This document shows positions 14,157 through 20,110 of a stretch of 21,015 bases of DNA, piece by piece. The notes under the pieces are model-generated. The model was not told the DNA's origin. It did not search any database and worked only from the letters and a program-made list of their open reading frames with translations. The DNA comes from a virus. The DNA is taken from the IMG/VR virus record IMGVR_UViG_3300042294_004189, positions 1 to 21,015 of that record; one strand, 5' to 3'. Both the position numbers and the translations under genes were made by a program. Numbering within the stretch: position 1 is the stretch's first letter; the number at the start of each line of letters is the position of its first letter.

Positions 14157-15190
14157 TGAATAACATAGACAAACATTATCAAGCATTATTACAAGACATT
14201 TTAGATAACGGTGTAGAAAAATCTGATAGAACTGGTACTGGTACTATATCAGTATTTGGTAGACAGATTCGCCATAAAATGTCTGATGGATTTCCATTAC
14301 TAACTACTAAAAAGATGGCGTGGAAATCAATCGTAACTGAATTGTTATGGTTTTTGCGTGGGGATACTAACATCAAATTCCTATTAGATTATGATTGCCA
14401 CATTTGGGATGGTGATTGCTATAAAAGGTATTATACCGAATGGAGTAAAGCCATACCAGGTGATGGTACATTTAGTTCTAATGAATATAAATCTCCTTCA
14501 AAATATGAAGCATGTAATTTTATACAAGAGGAGTTTATCAACAAAATAAAAACCGATAATGAGTTTGCAAAGAAATGGGGTGATTTAGGACCAATCTATG
14601 GTAAGCAATGGAGACAATGGCAAGGTTGGATGGATATGAATGGTAATGAAAAAGGTTCATTGTGGTATGATCAAATACTACAATTAGTTTATTCACTTAG
14701 AACTAATCCAGATAGCAGACGATTAATGGTATCTGCTTGGAATGTAGCAGAATTAGACCAAATGACATTACCACCATGTCATTATGGATTTCAATGTTAT
14801 GTTAGAGAAGGTAAATATCTTTCATTGATGTGGAATCAACGTTCAGTAGATACATTTTTAGGATTACCATTTAATATTGCTTCATACGCCTTATTACTTG
14901 AAATATTAGCTAAAGAAGTAAATATGGTACCTGATGAATTAATCGGTAATTTAGGTGATGTTCATTTATATTCAAACCATATCGAGCAAGCTAAAATGCA
15001 AATATTACGTAAACCATTTTCATTACCAAAAGTAAACATTACTGAACGTAATTGGTACCAACATGAGTTAGTTAAAGAACGATTAGGGCCAAAAACATTC
15101 AGCGACAAAATATTATCATATCGCCCAGACTGCTTCGAATTAATCGGATACGAATCACATTCAGGAATTAAAGCACCATTATCGAATTAA
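14156..15190 (+). CDS. thyA: Thymidylate synthase
   Basis: A 344-aa folate-dependent enzyme that methylates dUMP to dTMP. The phosphate-binding loop is DRTGTGT (24-30), the catalytic Cys208 lies in LPPCHYGFQCYV, the nucleotide-binding segment is RSVDTFLGLPFNIASYA, and the family helix is GNLGDVHLYSNHIEQ. About 50 residues are inserted between IWD (near 84) and GDLGPIYGKQWR (142-153), making it longer than the E. coli enzyme (264 aa). From memory, similar insertions occur in Bacteroidota thymidylate synthases, which would fit the inferred host. It overlaps the bilin reductase stop by one base, so it is probably translated in the same operon. Confidence 0.95.
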   Translation: MNNIDKHYQALLQDILDNGVEKSDRTGTGTISVFGRQIRHKMSDGFPLLTTKKMAWKSIVTELLWFLRGDTNIKFLLDYDCHIWDGDCYKRYYTEWSKAIPGDGTFSSNEYKSPSKYEACNFIQEEFINKIKTDNEFAKKWGDLGPIYGKQWRQWQGWMDMNGNEKGSLWYDQILQLVYSLRTNPDSRRLMVSAWNVAELDQMTLPPCHYGFQCYVREGKYLSLMWNQRSVDTFLGLPFNIASYALLLEILAKEVNMVPDELIGNLGDVHLYSNHIEQAKMQILRKPFSLPKVNITERNWYQHELVKERLGPKTFSDKILSYRPDCFELIGYESHSGIKAPLSN

Positions 15191-15192
15191 TT

Positions 15193-15270
15193 ATGATATA
15201 TAAAATAGGAGTAGTTGTTGGGATATTCATATTTGTTTACATATTGTATAAATCATCAAAAATATATTAG
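15193..15270 (+). CDS. Micro-membrane peptide
   Basis: A 25-aa ORF (MIYKIGVVVGIFIFVYILYK, then SSKIY) that is almost entirely one hydrophobic helix with a short basic tail. It fills the gap between thyA and the SGNH hydrolase gene, two bases from each. Its ATG context (TTAATTATG) resembles other starts here. Small single-pass peptides are common in phages, for example in membrane modification or lysis timing, but no role is assignable. Confidence 0.5.
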   Translation: MIYKIGVVVGIFIFVYILYKSSKIY

Positions 15271-15272
15271 TT

Positions 15273-15863
15273 ATGAAGTATTTAGTTTTATTATTGGCTT
15301 TATTGTTTCCTTCGTTTACTAAGCCAAAACGAATATTGTTTATAGGAGACTCATTAACATGTTATTCAGGTGGATGGCAACATCAATTTGCTAAAGGATT
15401 AGGACGTGAGTATGTAAATTTATCGTCTGTAGGAAAACGTACAGATTGGATGTATAAAACACTACATAATCAACTTTTAACTTATTCAGATTATGAGATG
15501 GTAGTAATCTATGGTGGAGCAAATGATGCTTTCTCAAGTGTGCCCCTATCTAAAGTAGTAAATAACATTCAAAATATGGTAGATGAATGTATCTACTATG
15601 ATATTCCAGTTGTAGTTGTATTAGGATACTCACCTCATAAAATACTTACAAACGGACCATATCCAGAAGTAACAATGTTCCGTGCTAGAACAAGATATGC
15701 TAATTTACAAGCAAGATTAAACAATCAATTAATGAGATGTGATATCATTCCAGTAGATACTACTATAGATCGTTCAGATTCTGGTGATGGGATACATTTG
15801 AAAGCATCAGGACATCGTAAATTTGCTAAATTTGTATTAGCTAATATACATTATTCAAAGTAG
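15273..15863 (+). CDS. Exported SGNH/GDSL-family hydrolase
   Basis: A 196-aa esterase-like protein. Residues 1-16 (MKYLVLLLALLFPSFT) look like a signal peptide. The SGNH blocks are clear: Ser27 in FIGDSLTC (block I), Asn84 in YGGANDAF (block III), and Asp172-x-x-His175 in GDGIHL (block V). The enzyme would act in the periplasm or outside the cell on an ester, such as O-acetyl groups on peptidoglycan or surface polysaccharide. In phages such domains usually sit on virion proteins to trim receptor sugars, so a free, exported version is notable. It starts two bases after the micro-membrane peptide; a 75-base A/T-rich gap follows before the glycosyltransferase gene. Confidence 0.85.
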   Translation: MKYLVLLLALLFPSFTKPKRILFIGDSLTCYSGGWQHQFAKGLGREYVNLSSVGKRTDWMYKTLHNQLLTYSDYEMVVIYGGANDAFSSVPLSKVVNNIQNMVDECIYYDIPVVVVLGYSPHKILTNGPYPEVTMFRARTRYANLQARLNNQLMRCDIIPVDTTIDRSDSGDGIHLKASGHRKFAKFVLANIHYSK

Positions 15864-15938
15864 TAATAATTAAGTTAATTTACATAAAAGATAAAATTGA
15901 TATTTATATATATACAATAATGTCTATCTAAAACTTTT

Positions 15939-16997
15939 ATGAAACCCAACAAAAATAAAGTACTCTTTATTTTAAAACGCAACGAAAATTATGGTGCTGA
16001 ACAATATTCCCATGTAGGATTAAGCACTGGCCTGTACAATTCAGCTCTCTTTATGGATGAGATGCTAAAGAAAGATCACATTGAATCTAAAATGGTGGTT
16101 GTAACTGATAACAACGATATTGATCGTGAAGTAACAGAATTCAAACCAACATACGTTATTATTGAAGCGCTATGGGTAGTTCCATCCAAATTTGATGTAT
16201 TAGTTAAATTACATCCAAACGTTAAATGGGTAATTCGTTTACATAGTGAAGTGCCATTTTTAGCAAATGAAGGAATGGCAATGGATTGGTTAGGTAATTA
16301 TAGCAAGTATGATAATGTAGTTGTAGCTTGTAATTCCCCTCAAACAACTAAAGATATCCAATTCTATTTGGGACATAAAAACGATTGGGATAAAAAATTA
16401 CAAAAACAACGAGTAATATTCTTACCTAATTATTATCCTCAAGACTATAAATCTAAAAAGTTAGATAAATCAAAAGATACTATCAATATAGCTTGCTTTG
16501 GTGCTGTTCGCCCATTAAAAAATCATTTAATACAGGCAATAGCTGCTATTGGATTAGCTGATAAGATTGGTAAGAAACTTAATTTCCACATCAACTTCAG
16601 ATTGGAGCAAAAAGGCGAACCTATATTTAATAATTTAGTTGCTTTATTTGAACAATTAGAAAATAAGGGACATAAATTAGTAATTCATAAGTGGGCATCA
16701 CGTGATGAATTTTTAGAATTATGCTCTAAAATGGATATTGGAATGCAAGTATCATTTAACGAAACATTCAATATTGTAGCTGCTGATATCATTTCACAAG
16801 GTGTACCATTAGTAGCATCACCTGAAATACCTTGGGCTAGTCATTGGTTTACAACACGCCAAACCAATACAAATGACATCTTTAGTACTTTATGTGATAC
16901 GTATAATTACCCACGTGTGAATGTTTATATGAATAAATGTTTATTAAAATCATATACAGATAAAACACGTAAAATCTGGGCAAATTATTTTAAATAA
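15939..16997 (+). CDS. GT-B fold glycosyltransferase (GT4-like)
   Basis: A 352-aa glycosyltransferase. The N-terminal Rossmann half includes KVLFILKRNENYGAEQ; the C-terminal nucleotide-sugar-binding half begins at INIACFGAVRPLKNH (182-196) and contains FNETFNIVAADIISQGVP (273-290), the acidic E..N...A motif that holds the donor sugar in GT4 enzymes. It has no signal peptide, so it is cytosolic. Possible acceptors are phage DNA bases, virion proteins or host surface glycan precursors. Because the phage appears to modify DNA through 7-deazaguanine, base glucosylation is possible but unsupported. The preceding 75-base gap holds TATTTATATATATA runs but no clear motif copy. Confidence 0.83.
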   Translation: MKPNKNKVLFILKRNENYGAEQYSHVGLSTGLYNSALFMDEMLKKDHIESKMVVVTDNNDIDREVTEFKPTYVIIEALWVVPSKFDVLVKLHPNVKWVIRLHSEVPFLANEGMAMDWLGNYSKYDNVVVACNSPQTTKDIQFYLGHKNDWDKKLQKQRVIFLPNYYPQDYKSKKLDKSKDTINIACFGAVRPLKNHLIQAIAAIGLADKIGKKLNFHINFRLEQKGEPIFNNLVALFEQLENKGHKLVIHKWASRDEFLELCSKMDIGMQVSFNETFNIVAADIISQGVPLVASPEIPWASHWFTTRQTNTNDIFSTLCDTYNYPRVNVYMNKCLLKSYTDKTRKIWANYFK

Positions 16998-17001
16998 AAC
17001 T

Positions 17002-17625
17002 ATGAAAAAATTATTATTACTATTATTACTCGCATCATTTGGTTTAACAGCACAAGACATTGTAGTAATCAAACACACAAACTATACAACACATTTCAGT
17101 AAATCAAAAAGATACCCAGTATTAGTACAATGGGAAACAACAAAAGCAATGGTAGGCTGTCTAACACCTTTAAAACGTAAAGACAATTTTAAACCAGATC
17201 CACAATTAGTAGATGAAACTAATATTGCGGTTTATTATGTAAAAAGTGGATACGATAGAGGACACGTAATGCCTGCAGCTGATAATCTTTGCCAAACACA
17301 AGCAATACAAGATGAGTGTTTCTATTATTCAAACATGGTAGCACAAACACATAGATTAAATGCTGGTGATTGGAAATCATTAGAAACTGCAACTAGAAAT
17401 TGGGCCGCTATTAGTTCAAAAGTAAGAGTATGGAGTGGTTCAATTGGTGAGGCAAAGAAAATTGGTCTAGTATCAGTTCCTACACAATGTTGGAAAGTAG
17501 TTCAGGTAGCAGGTAAATGGCATGCATATCTATTTAATAATGACTTATCCCCATCAGATGGATTTCAAAATAACGAAGTTCCATTAGCACAAATAGAGAA
17601 ATTAACTGGATTTACATTTAAATAA
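17002..17625 (+). CDS. Exported DNA/RNA non-specific endonuclease (DRGH, beta-beta-alpha metal type)
   Basis: A 207-aa nuclease with a textbook signal peptide (MKKLLLLLLLASFGLTAQ) and the NUC-family active site YDRGHVMPAADN at 84-95, with His88 as general base. The metal-binding Asn is in FYYSNMVAQTHRLNAGDW (Asn111, with Asn120 close by). The enzyme would cut DNA or RNA outside the cytoplasm, so it should not attack phage DNA during replication. Likely uses are digesting extracellular DNA on lysis, blocking incoming competitor DNA in the periplasm or recycling nucleotides. It begins five bases after the glycosyltransferase gene. No inhibitor gene is obvious nearby, consistent with protection by export. 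Confidence 0.9.
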   Translation: MKKLLLLLLLASFGLTAQDIVVIKHTNYTTHFSKSKRYPVLVQWETTKAMVGCLTPLKRKDNFKPDPQLVDETNIAVYYVKSGYDRGHVMPAADNLCQTQAIQDECFYYSNMVAQTHRLNAGDWKSLETATRNWAAISSKVRVWSGSIGEAKKIGLVSVPTQCWKVVQVAGKWHAYLFNNDLSPSDGFQNNEVPLAQIEKLTGFTFK

Positions 17626-17643
17626 TAGTTTGTTTCTTAAGTA

Positions 17644-17660
17644 TTTCTTAATTACATTTA
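17644..17660 (+). promoter_or_regulatory. Candidate phage promoter motif
   Basis: TTTCTTAATTACATTTA is a full match to the recurrent pattern, 15 bases before the ATG at 17676 and followed by AAAAATAAAAGTTATGGC. The arrangement is nearly the same as at 12151. Confidence 0.46.
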
Positions 17661-17675
17661 GGAAAAATAAAAGTT

Positions 17676-17918
17676 ATGGCTGATTTTTCAAAACAATGGT
17701 GTGAAAGTTATGATCCCGAAATGCCGTGGGATTTTGATATTATTGAAGAGGCAAATAAATTAAAACCAAATTATGGTATTAGAATTATATGTGAAGGATA
17801 TGGTTTTAGTGAAATTATTAAAGACAATAATAATAATATCAAATTAGGATTTTATCATGGTGAAGAAATGAATTATAAATCATTAGAACAAGTTATAGGA
17901 CACAATGGATCAATTTAA
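17676..17918 (+). CDS. Hypothetical phage protein
   Basis: An 80-aa acidic protein (starts MADFSKQWCESYDPEMPWDF). The DPEMPWDFDI segment and the ICEGYGF segment look like a small phage protein I have seen annotated only as hypothetical. No catalytic motif is evident. The ATG lies in AAAGTTATGGC, the favoured start context in this window, downstream of a promoter-like motif. Its end overlaps the next ORF by 14 bases in another frame. Confidence 0.65.
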   Translation: MADFSKQWCESYDPEMPWDFDIIEEANKLKPNYGIRIICEGYGFSEIIKDNNNNIKLGFYHGEEMNYKSLEQVIGHNGSI

Positions 17919-18108
17919 AGTAGACACAGTAGTAGCAAGTATTATTGCTAAATTTGAGCGTAGAGCTCGTATGGGAAACCAAAAATACGGTACTGATTTA
18001 GATCGTACTGATTTAGAGAAAGTTGATTGGATTAATCACGCCCAAGATGAATTAATGGATGGTATTTTATACCTAGAAAAATTAAAACAAGAATTACAGA
18101 AAGATTAG
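17905..18108 (+). CDS. Small helical protein, possible MazG-like NTP pyrophosphohydrolase relative
   Basis: A 67-aa helical protein. The segment GNQKYGTDLDR followed by HAQDELMDGILYLEKLKQEL resembles the helix carrying the E..D metal-binding pair in small MazG-like or dATP/dGTP pyrophosphohydrolase phage proteins. However, only one such helix pair is visible and the usual EE..E motif is not complete. It may therefore be a degenerate relative or an unrelated helical protein. The ORF overlaps the previous gene by 14 bases and is the last coding gene before the terminator and tRNA cluster. Confidence 0.55.
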   Translation: MDQFKVDTVVASIIAKFERRARMGNQKYGTDLDRTDLEKVDWINHAQDELMDGILYLEKLKQELQKD

Positions 18109-18128
18109 AGTAAATATATTTATACGAA

Positions 18129-18191
18129 ATGAAAACAACATCTACATATTGTAATTCGACTTGGCAGGAAACAGCTAGGATAGGGGTATAG
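18129..18191 (+). CDS. Possible 20-aa leader peptide
   Basis: A short ORF (MKTTSTYCNSTWQETARIGV) after TATTTATACGAA, ending 30 bases before the terminator hairpin. Six bases near its end (TAGGGG, 18181-18186) could pair with the 5' arm of the terminator, which would be compatible with attenuation. It could equally be a chance ORF in a short leader. Confidence 0.2.
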   Translation: MKTTSTYCNSTWQETARIGV

Positions 18192-18220
18192 TATAGATAA
18201 CGTATAATATATTAAATCGG

Positions 18221-18250
18221 CCCCTAATCACAAGTTAGGGGTTTTTTATT
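18221..18250 (+). terminator. Rho-independent terminator before the tRNA cluster
   Basis: CCCCTAA (18221-18227) pairs perfectly with TTAGGGG (18235-18241) across a seven-base loop and is followed directly by six T residues. It is the only classical terminator I see in the window, placed between the small-ORF operon and the tRNA genes. Confidence 0.85.
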
Positions 18251-18251
18251 T

Positions 18252-18322
18252 ATGTCCTTGGTGCAATGGTAGCATACCGCTCTCCAAAAGCGATGATAAA
18301 GGTTCGAATCCTTTAGGACGTG
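18252..18322 (+). tRNA. tRNA-Trp (CCA anticodon)
   Basis: Acceptor ATGTCCT pairs with AGGACGT (one T-G wobble). D-stem GTGC/GCAT; anticodon loop CTCCAAA gives CCA. T-arm AAAGG-TTCGAAT-CCTTT is perfect. Discriminator is G. The 3' CCA is not encoded (GCA follows). The outermost anticodon-stem pair is mismatched. It starts directly after the terminator. Confidence 0.88.
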
Positions 18323-18327
18323 CATAA

Positions 18328-18402
18328 GTTGAGTTGGCGGAGTGGCCAAACGCACTCGTTTGCAAAACGACAAAATCGCTGGTTCGAATCCAGCACTCAA
18401 CT
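18328..18402 (+). tRNA. tRNA-Cys (GCA anticodon)
   Basis: Acceptor GTTGAGT pairs fully with ACTCAAC. D-arm GCG...CGC; anticodon loop TTGCAAA gives GCA. T-arm GCTGG-TTCGAAT-CCAGC is perfect. The outermost anticodon-stem pair is C-C. CCA is not encoded. It lies five bases after tRNA-Trp. Confidence 0.88.
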
Positions 18403-18417
18403 CTAGGAAATAAAAGA

Positions 18418-18434
18418 TTTCCTGATTATGTTTA
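18418..18434 (+). promoter_or_regulatory. Candidate phage promoter motif inside the tRNA cluster
   Basis: TTTCCTGATTATGTTTA is a full match to the recurrent pattern, ending eight bases before the tRNA-Ser 5' end. That is a plausible distance from a -7-like element to a transcription start at or just before the tRNA, and it argues that the motif is a promoter rather than a translation signal. Confidence 0.47.
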
Positions 18435-18442
18435 TTATGTAA

Positions 18443-18527
18443 GGAGAGTTGTCAGAGCGGTCGAACGAGGTAGTCTTGAAAACTATTGTCTGTAACAGGA
18501 CCGGGGGTTCGAATCCCTCACTCTCCT
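18443..18527 (+). tRNA. tRNA-Ser (TGA anticodon)
   Basis: Acceptor GGAGAGT pairs fully with ACTCTCC. Anticodon loop CTTGAAA gives TGA. A long variable arm (about 18477-18502) marks a class II tRNA, as expected for Ser. T-arm GGGGG-TTCGAAT-CCCTC has one G-T pair. CCA is not encoded. Confidence 0.9.
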
Positions 18528-18639
18528 CATAGGTTGATTGGGATGTATCCTTTAACTGTAGGAAGGGCGGGTACGATCGGTTAGAAATGCCAATCATAAA
18601 AGTAGATGTCCACGCACCCATCTTCTACTTTCCTAAATT
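18528..18639 (+). ncRNA. Unexplained structured gap in the tRNA cluster
   Basis: These 112 bases between tRNA-Ser and tRNA-Thr hold no ORF on the plus strand. TGATTGG (18535-18541) pairs perfectly with CCAATCA (18590-18596), a 7-bp acceptor-like closing stem around 48 bases. AAAGTAGA (18599-18606) pairs with TCTACTTT (18624-18631), an 8-bp hairpin with a C-rich loop. There is no GGTTCGA T-loop, so it is not a normal tRNA. It may be a degenerate tRNA or a small stable RNA like those in the T4 tRNA cluster. Confidence 0.35.
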
Positions 18640-18712
18640 GCTTCCGTAGCTCAGATGGTAGAGCAGCTGACTTGTAATCAGCAGGCCGTTGGTTCGACCC
18701 CGACCGGAAGCT
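18640..18712 (+). tRNA. tRNA-Thr (TGT anticodon)
   Basis: Acceptor GCTTCCG pairs fully with CGGAAGC. D-stem GCTC/GAGC, anticodon stem GCTGA/TCAGC with loop CTTGTAA giving TGT. T-arm GTTGG-TTCGACC-CCGAC has one G-C to T-A style variation but pairs. CCA is not encoded. It is the best-formed tRNA in the cluster. Confidence 0.93.
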
Positions 18713-18719
18713 CAGTAAT

Positions 18720-18791
18720 GGCCCTATCGACAAGCGGTTAAGTCACGTCCCTTTCACGGATGAGTCACGGGTTCGATTCCCGTTGGGGCTA
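18720..18791 (+). tRNA. tRNA-Glu (TTC anticodon)
   Basis: Acceptor GGCCCTA pairs with TGGGGCT using two G-T wobbles. D-stem GAC/GTC, anticodon stem CGTCC/GGATG with loop CTTTCAC giving TTC. T-arm ACGGG-TTCGATT-CCCGT is perfect. CCA is not encoded (ACA follows). Confidence 0.9.
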
Positions 18792-18806
18792 CAAATATTT
18801 ATTATT

Positions 18807-18938
18807 ATGATAACAACAATTGCAATTGCCTCATTGGCTGGATTTGGTTTAGGATGTATTTGTACTCTATTAGCATTTGATTGCCCTAAATGTAGATGTG
18901 AGTGCAACGATAATAAAAAACAATTACTAAAAGGATAA
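18807..18938 (+). CDS. Small membrane peptide with cysteine cluster
   Basis: A 43-aa ORF. Residues 2-24 form a Gly/Ala-rich hydrophobic helix (ITTIAIASLAGFGLGCICTL), followed by CPKCRCEC (26-33), four closely spaced cysteines that could hold a metal ion, and a basic tail KKQLLKG. It begins 15 bases after tRNA-Glu and ends three bases before the next ORF, whose start is in AAGTTATG. There is no family match. The hydrophobic start could also be a signal anchor. Confidence 0.55.
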   Translation: MITTIAIASLAGFGLGCICTLLAFDCPKCRCECNDNKKQLLKG

Positions 18939-18941
18939 GTT

Positions 18942-19289
18942 ATGCTAGATTTAAAAGAATTACTTATAATGCTGGGATTAGCCGTTGGAGGTCCGATGCC
19001 TAGTCAAGACATGACATTTTACAGACAAAAATTAGGTACTGAATTAGGTATGGAGCAGAAACTCAATGCTGAAATTAAAGCACTTGAATATCGTAAAATA
19101 TGGGATGAAGCAAATAAAACAGAAAAAACTGATTTTGCCGCTAGTTGGTTTAAAGAGAAAAAAACTGATGATAAATTAATCCAACATAAAAAAGATCTTA
19201 CTCAAACTAAGAAGAAAATTAAAGCGCTAAAACAAATCATTGAAAAAGATTCATTAGAGCGCATTAAAATAGAACCTATAACATTATAG
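18942..19289 (+). CDS. Hypothetical coiled-coil protein
   Basis: A 115-aa ORF. A short hydrophobic N-terminal stretch (ELLIMLGLAVGG) is followed from about residue 25 by long Lys/Glu/Gln-rich helices with heptad character (KLNAEIKALEYRKIWDEA, then KKDLTQTKKKIKALKQIIEK). The N-terminal stretch is too short for a confident membrane anchor. Such proteins may be structural accessories or membrane-linked rods. It is followed by a 329-base non-coding gap. Confidence 0.6.
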   Translation: MLDLKELLIMLGLAVGGPMPSQDMTFYRQKLGTELGMEQKLNAEIKALEYRKIWDEANKTEKTDFAASWFKEKKTDDKLIQHKKDLTQTKKKIKALKQIIEKDSLERIKIEPITL

Positions 19290-19331
19290 GTATAACGTTT
19301 TTACTAATCTATTACTTCTTTATTAATATTT

Positions 19332-19380
19332 AACAACCCGTTTCTTCCACCAGTATGTCTGCGGTTAGAGATGGGTTGTT
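19332..19380 (+). repeat. Inverted repeat, possible terminator or RNA element
   Basis: The 8-bp arms AACAACCC and GGGTTGTT are perfect. The loop of 33 bases is long for an intrinsic terminator and only four consecutive T residues (19379-19382) end the arm, so a structured RNA is as likely. It lies 43 bases after the preceding stop. Confidence 0.4.
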
Positions 19381-19570
19381 TTGATTTCCGCTCAGTATTG
19401 TCAAATTTGACTAAAACTACGCTAAATAATGTACTAATTAATAATGAGATTGCTAATAATGGCATTTTATTTTATATTTTGTTCGATAATACGTATATAA
19501 CACTTCTACGAAAACGACAAATTGCCATAATGTTCGTTGAAAAATCCACACTACGCCTATAATATTCAAA

Positions 19571-19598
19571 TTTGGCTTTGTAGTATATACTATATTTA
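19571..19598 (+). promoter_or_regulatory. Possible host-type Bacteroidota promoter
   Basis: TTTG at 19571-19574 (the -33 consensus) and TATATTTA at 19591-19598 (one base off the -7 consensus TAnnTTTG) have a 16-base spacer, slightly short for the family. It lies upstream of two exported-protein genes. Confidence 0.3.
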
Positions 19599-19618
19599 TG
19601 GGGGAACTAGTTCTATCT

Positions 19619-20110
19619 ATGAAGAAAGTAATTGCTATATTAATATTGGTTTTGGCATCATTCATTAGCCAAGCGCAAACTCCTAAGTTATTTCTACATA
19701 ATGTAGAAAATAAAATACAAATTGGTAAATTAGCAGGAAACCGCAATTTAGCATTTGGTGTTAAAAATATAGTTGAAGAACTATTATCCGAAAATTATTC
19801 ATTAGTACCTACTAAAGAAGCTGCTGATTATTCAGTACAAATCGACATCGTATTTTTAGATGTTGAACAATCAAATGTAAGTATAGGTATAATGCATCAA
19901 GATAAACAATCCGTCGTTATTAGTATGGTGGGTAAATTATTAAAGGGCGATAAAGTCGTCAAAACAAAAACAACAACAGAAAAATCAAGTGAGATATCAA
20001 TGTCTACTTTAGTAATTTCTGAAGCTGGTGGTTTTAATCAAACGTCATTAAGTAATGCATTGAAGAAAGCATCGGTTTCATTAACTACTAAATTATTAGA
20101 CAAAATATGA
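19619..20110 (+). CDS. Exported hypothetical protein
   Basis: A 163-aa protein from the ATG at 19619. An in-frame ATG at 19598 would add seven residues before the signal peptide and would overlap the promoter-like box, so I reject it. MKKVIAILILVLASFISQAQ is a clear signal peptide with Bacteroidota-style AQ at the cleavage site. The mature part alternates beta strands and helices (YSVQIDIVFLDVEQS, then SVVISMVGKLLKGDKVV), reminiscent of periplasmic CsgG- or LptE-like folds, though no family is certain. It overlaps the next exported-protein gene in ATGA, so the two are probably produced together and may act together at the envelope. Confidence 0.72.
   Translation: MKKVIAILILVLASFISQAQTPKLFLHNVENKIQIGKLAGNRNLAFGVKNIVEELLSENYSLVPTKEAADYSVQIDIVFLDVEQSNVSIGIMHQDKQSVVISMVGKLLKGDKVVKTKTTTEKSSEISMSTLVISEAGGFNQTSLSNALKKASVSLTTKLLDKI

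Larger units (their letters stand above)
19290..19618 (+). other. Long intergenic region with hairpin and palindrome
   Basis: This is the longest gene-free stretch. It holds an AACAACCC (19332-19339) / GGGTTGTT (19373-19380) 8-bp inverted repeat around 33 bases that contain a smaller CAG...CTG stem, followed by TTTG. Near its end lies the 12-base palindrome TAGTATATACTA (19581-19592). A Bacteroidota-like promoter is possible: TTTG at 19571-19574, a 16-base spacer, then TATATTTA at 19591-19598, 20 bases before the next start. Open frames here on either strand look spurious. Confidence 0.4.

Noticed and set aside
18403-18621. Minus-strand ORF of 72 codons
   Set aside because: It lies antisense to tRNA-Ser and the adjacent structured gap in a window where every credible gene is on the plus strand.
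19371-19562. Plus-strand ORF of 63 codons in the long gap
   Set aside because: It starts inside the inverted repeat, has low-complexity AT-driven composition and no favoured start context, and looks like chance.
19453-19746. Minus-strand ORF of 97 codons
   Set aside because: It runs antisense into the signal-peptide region of the 19619 gene and lacks any recognisable feature.
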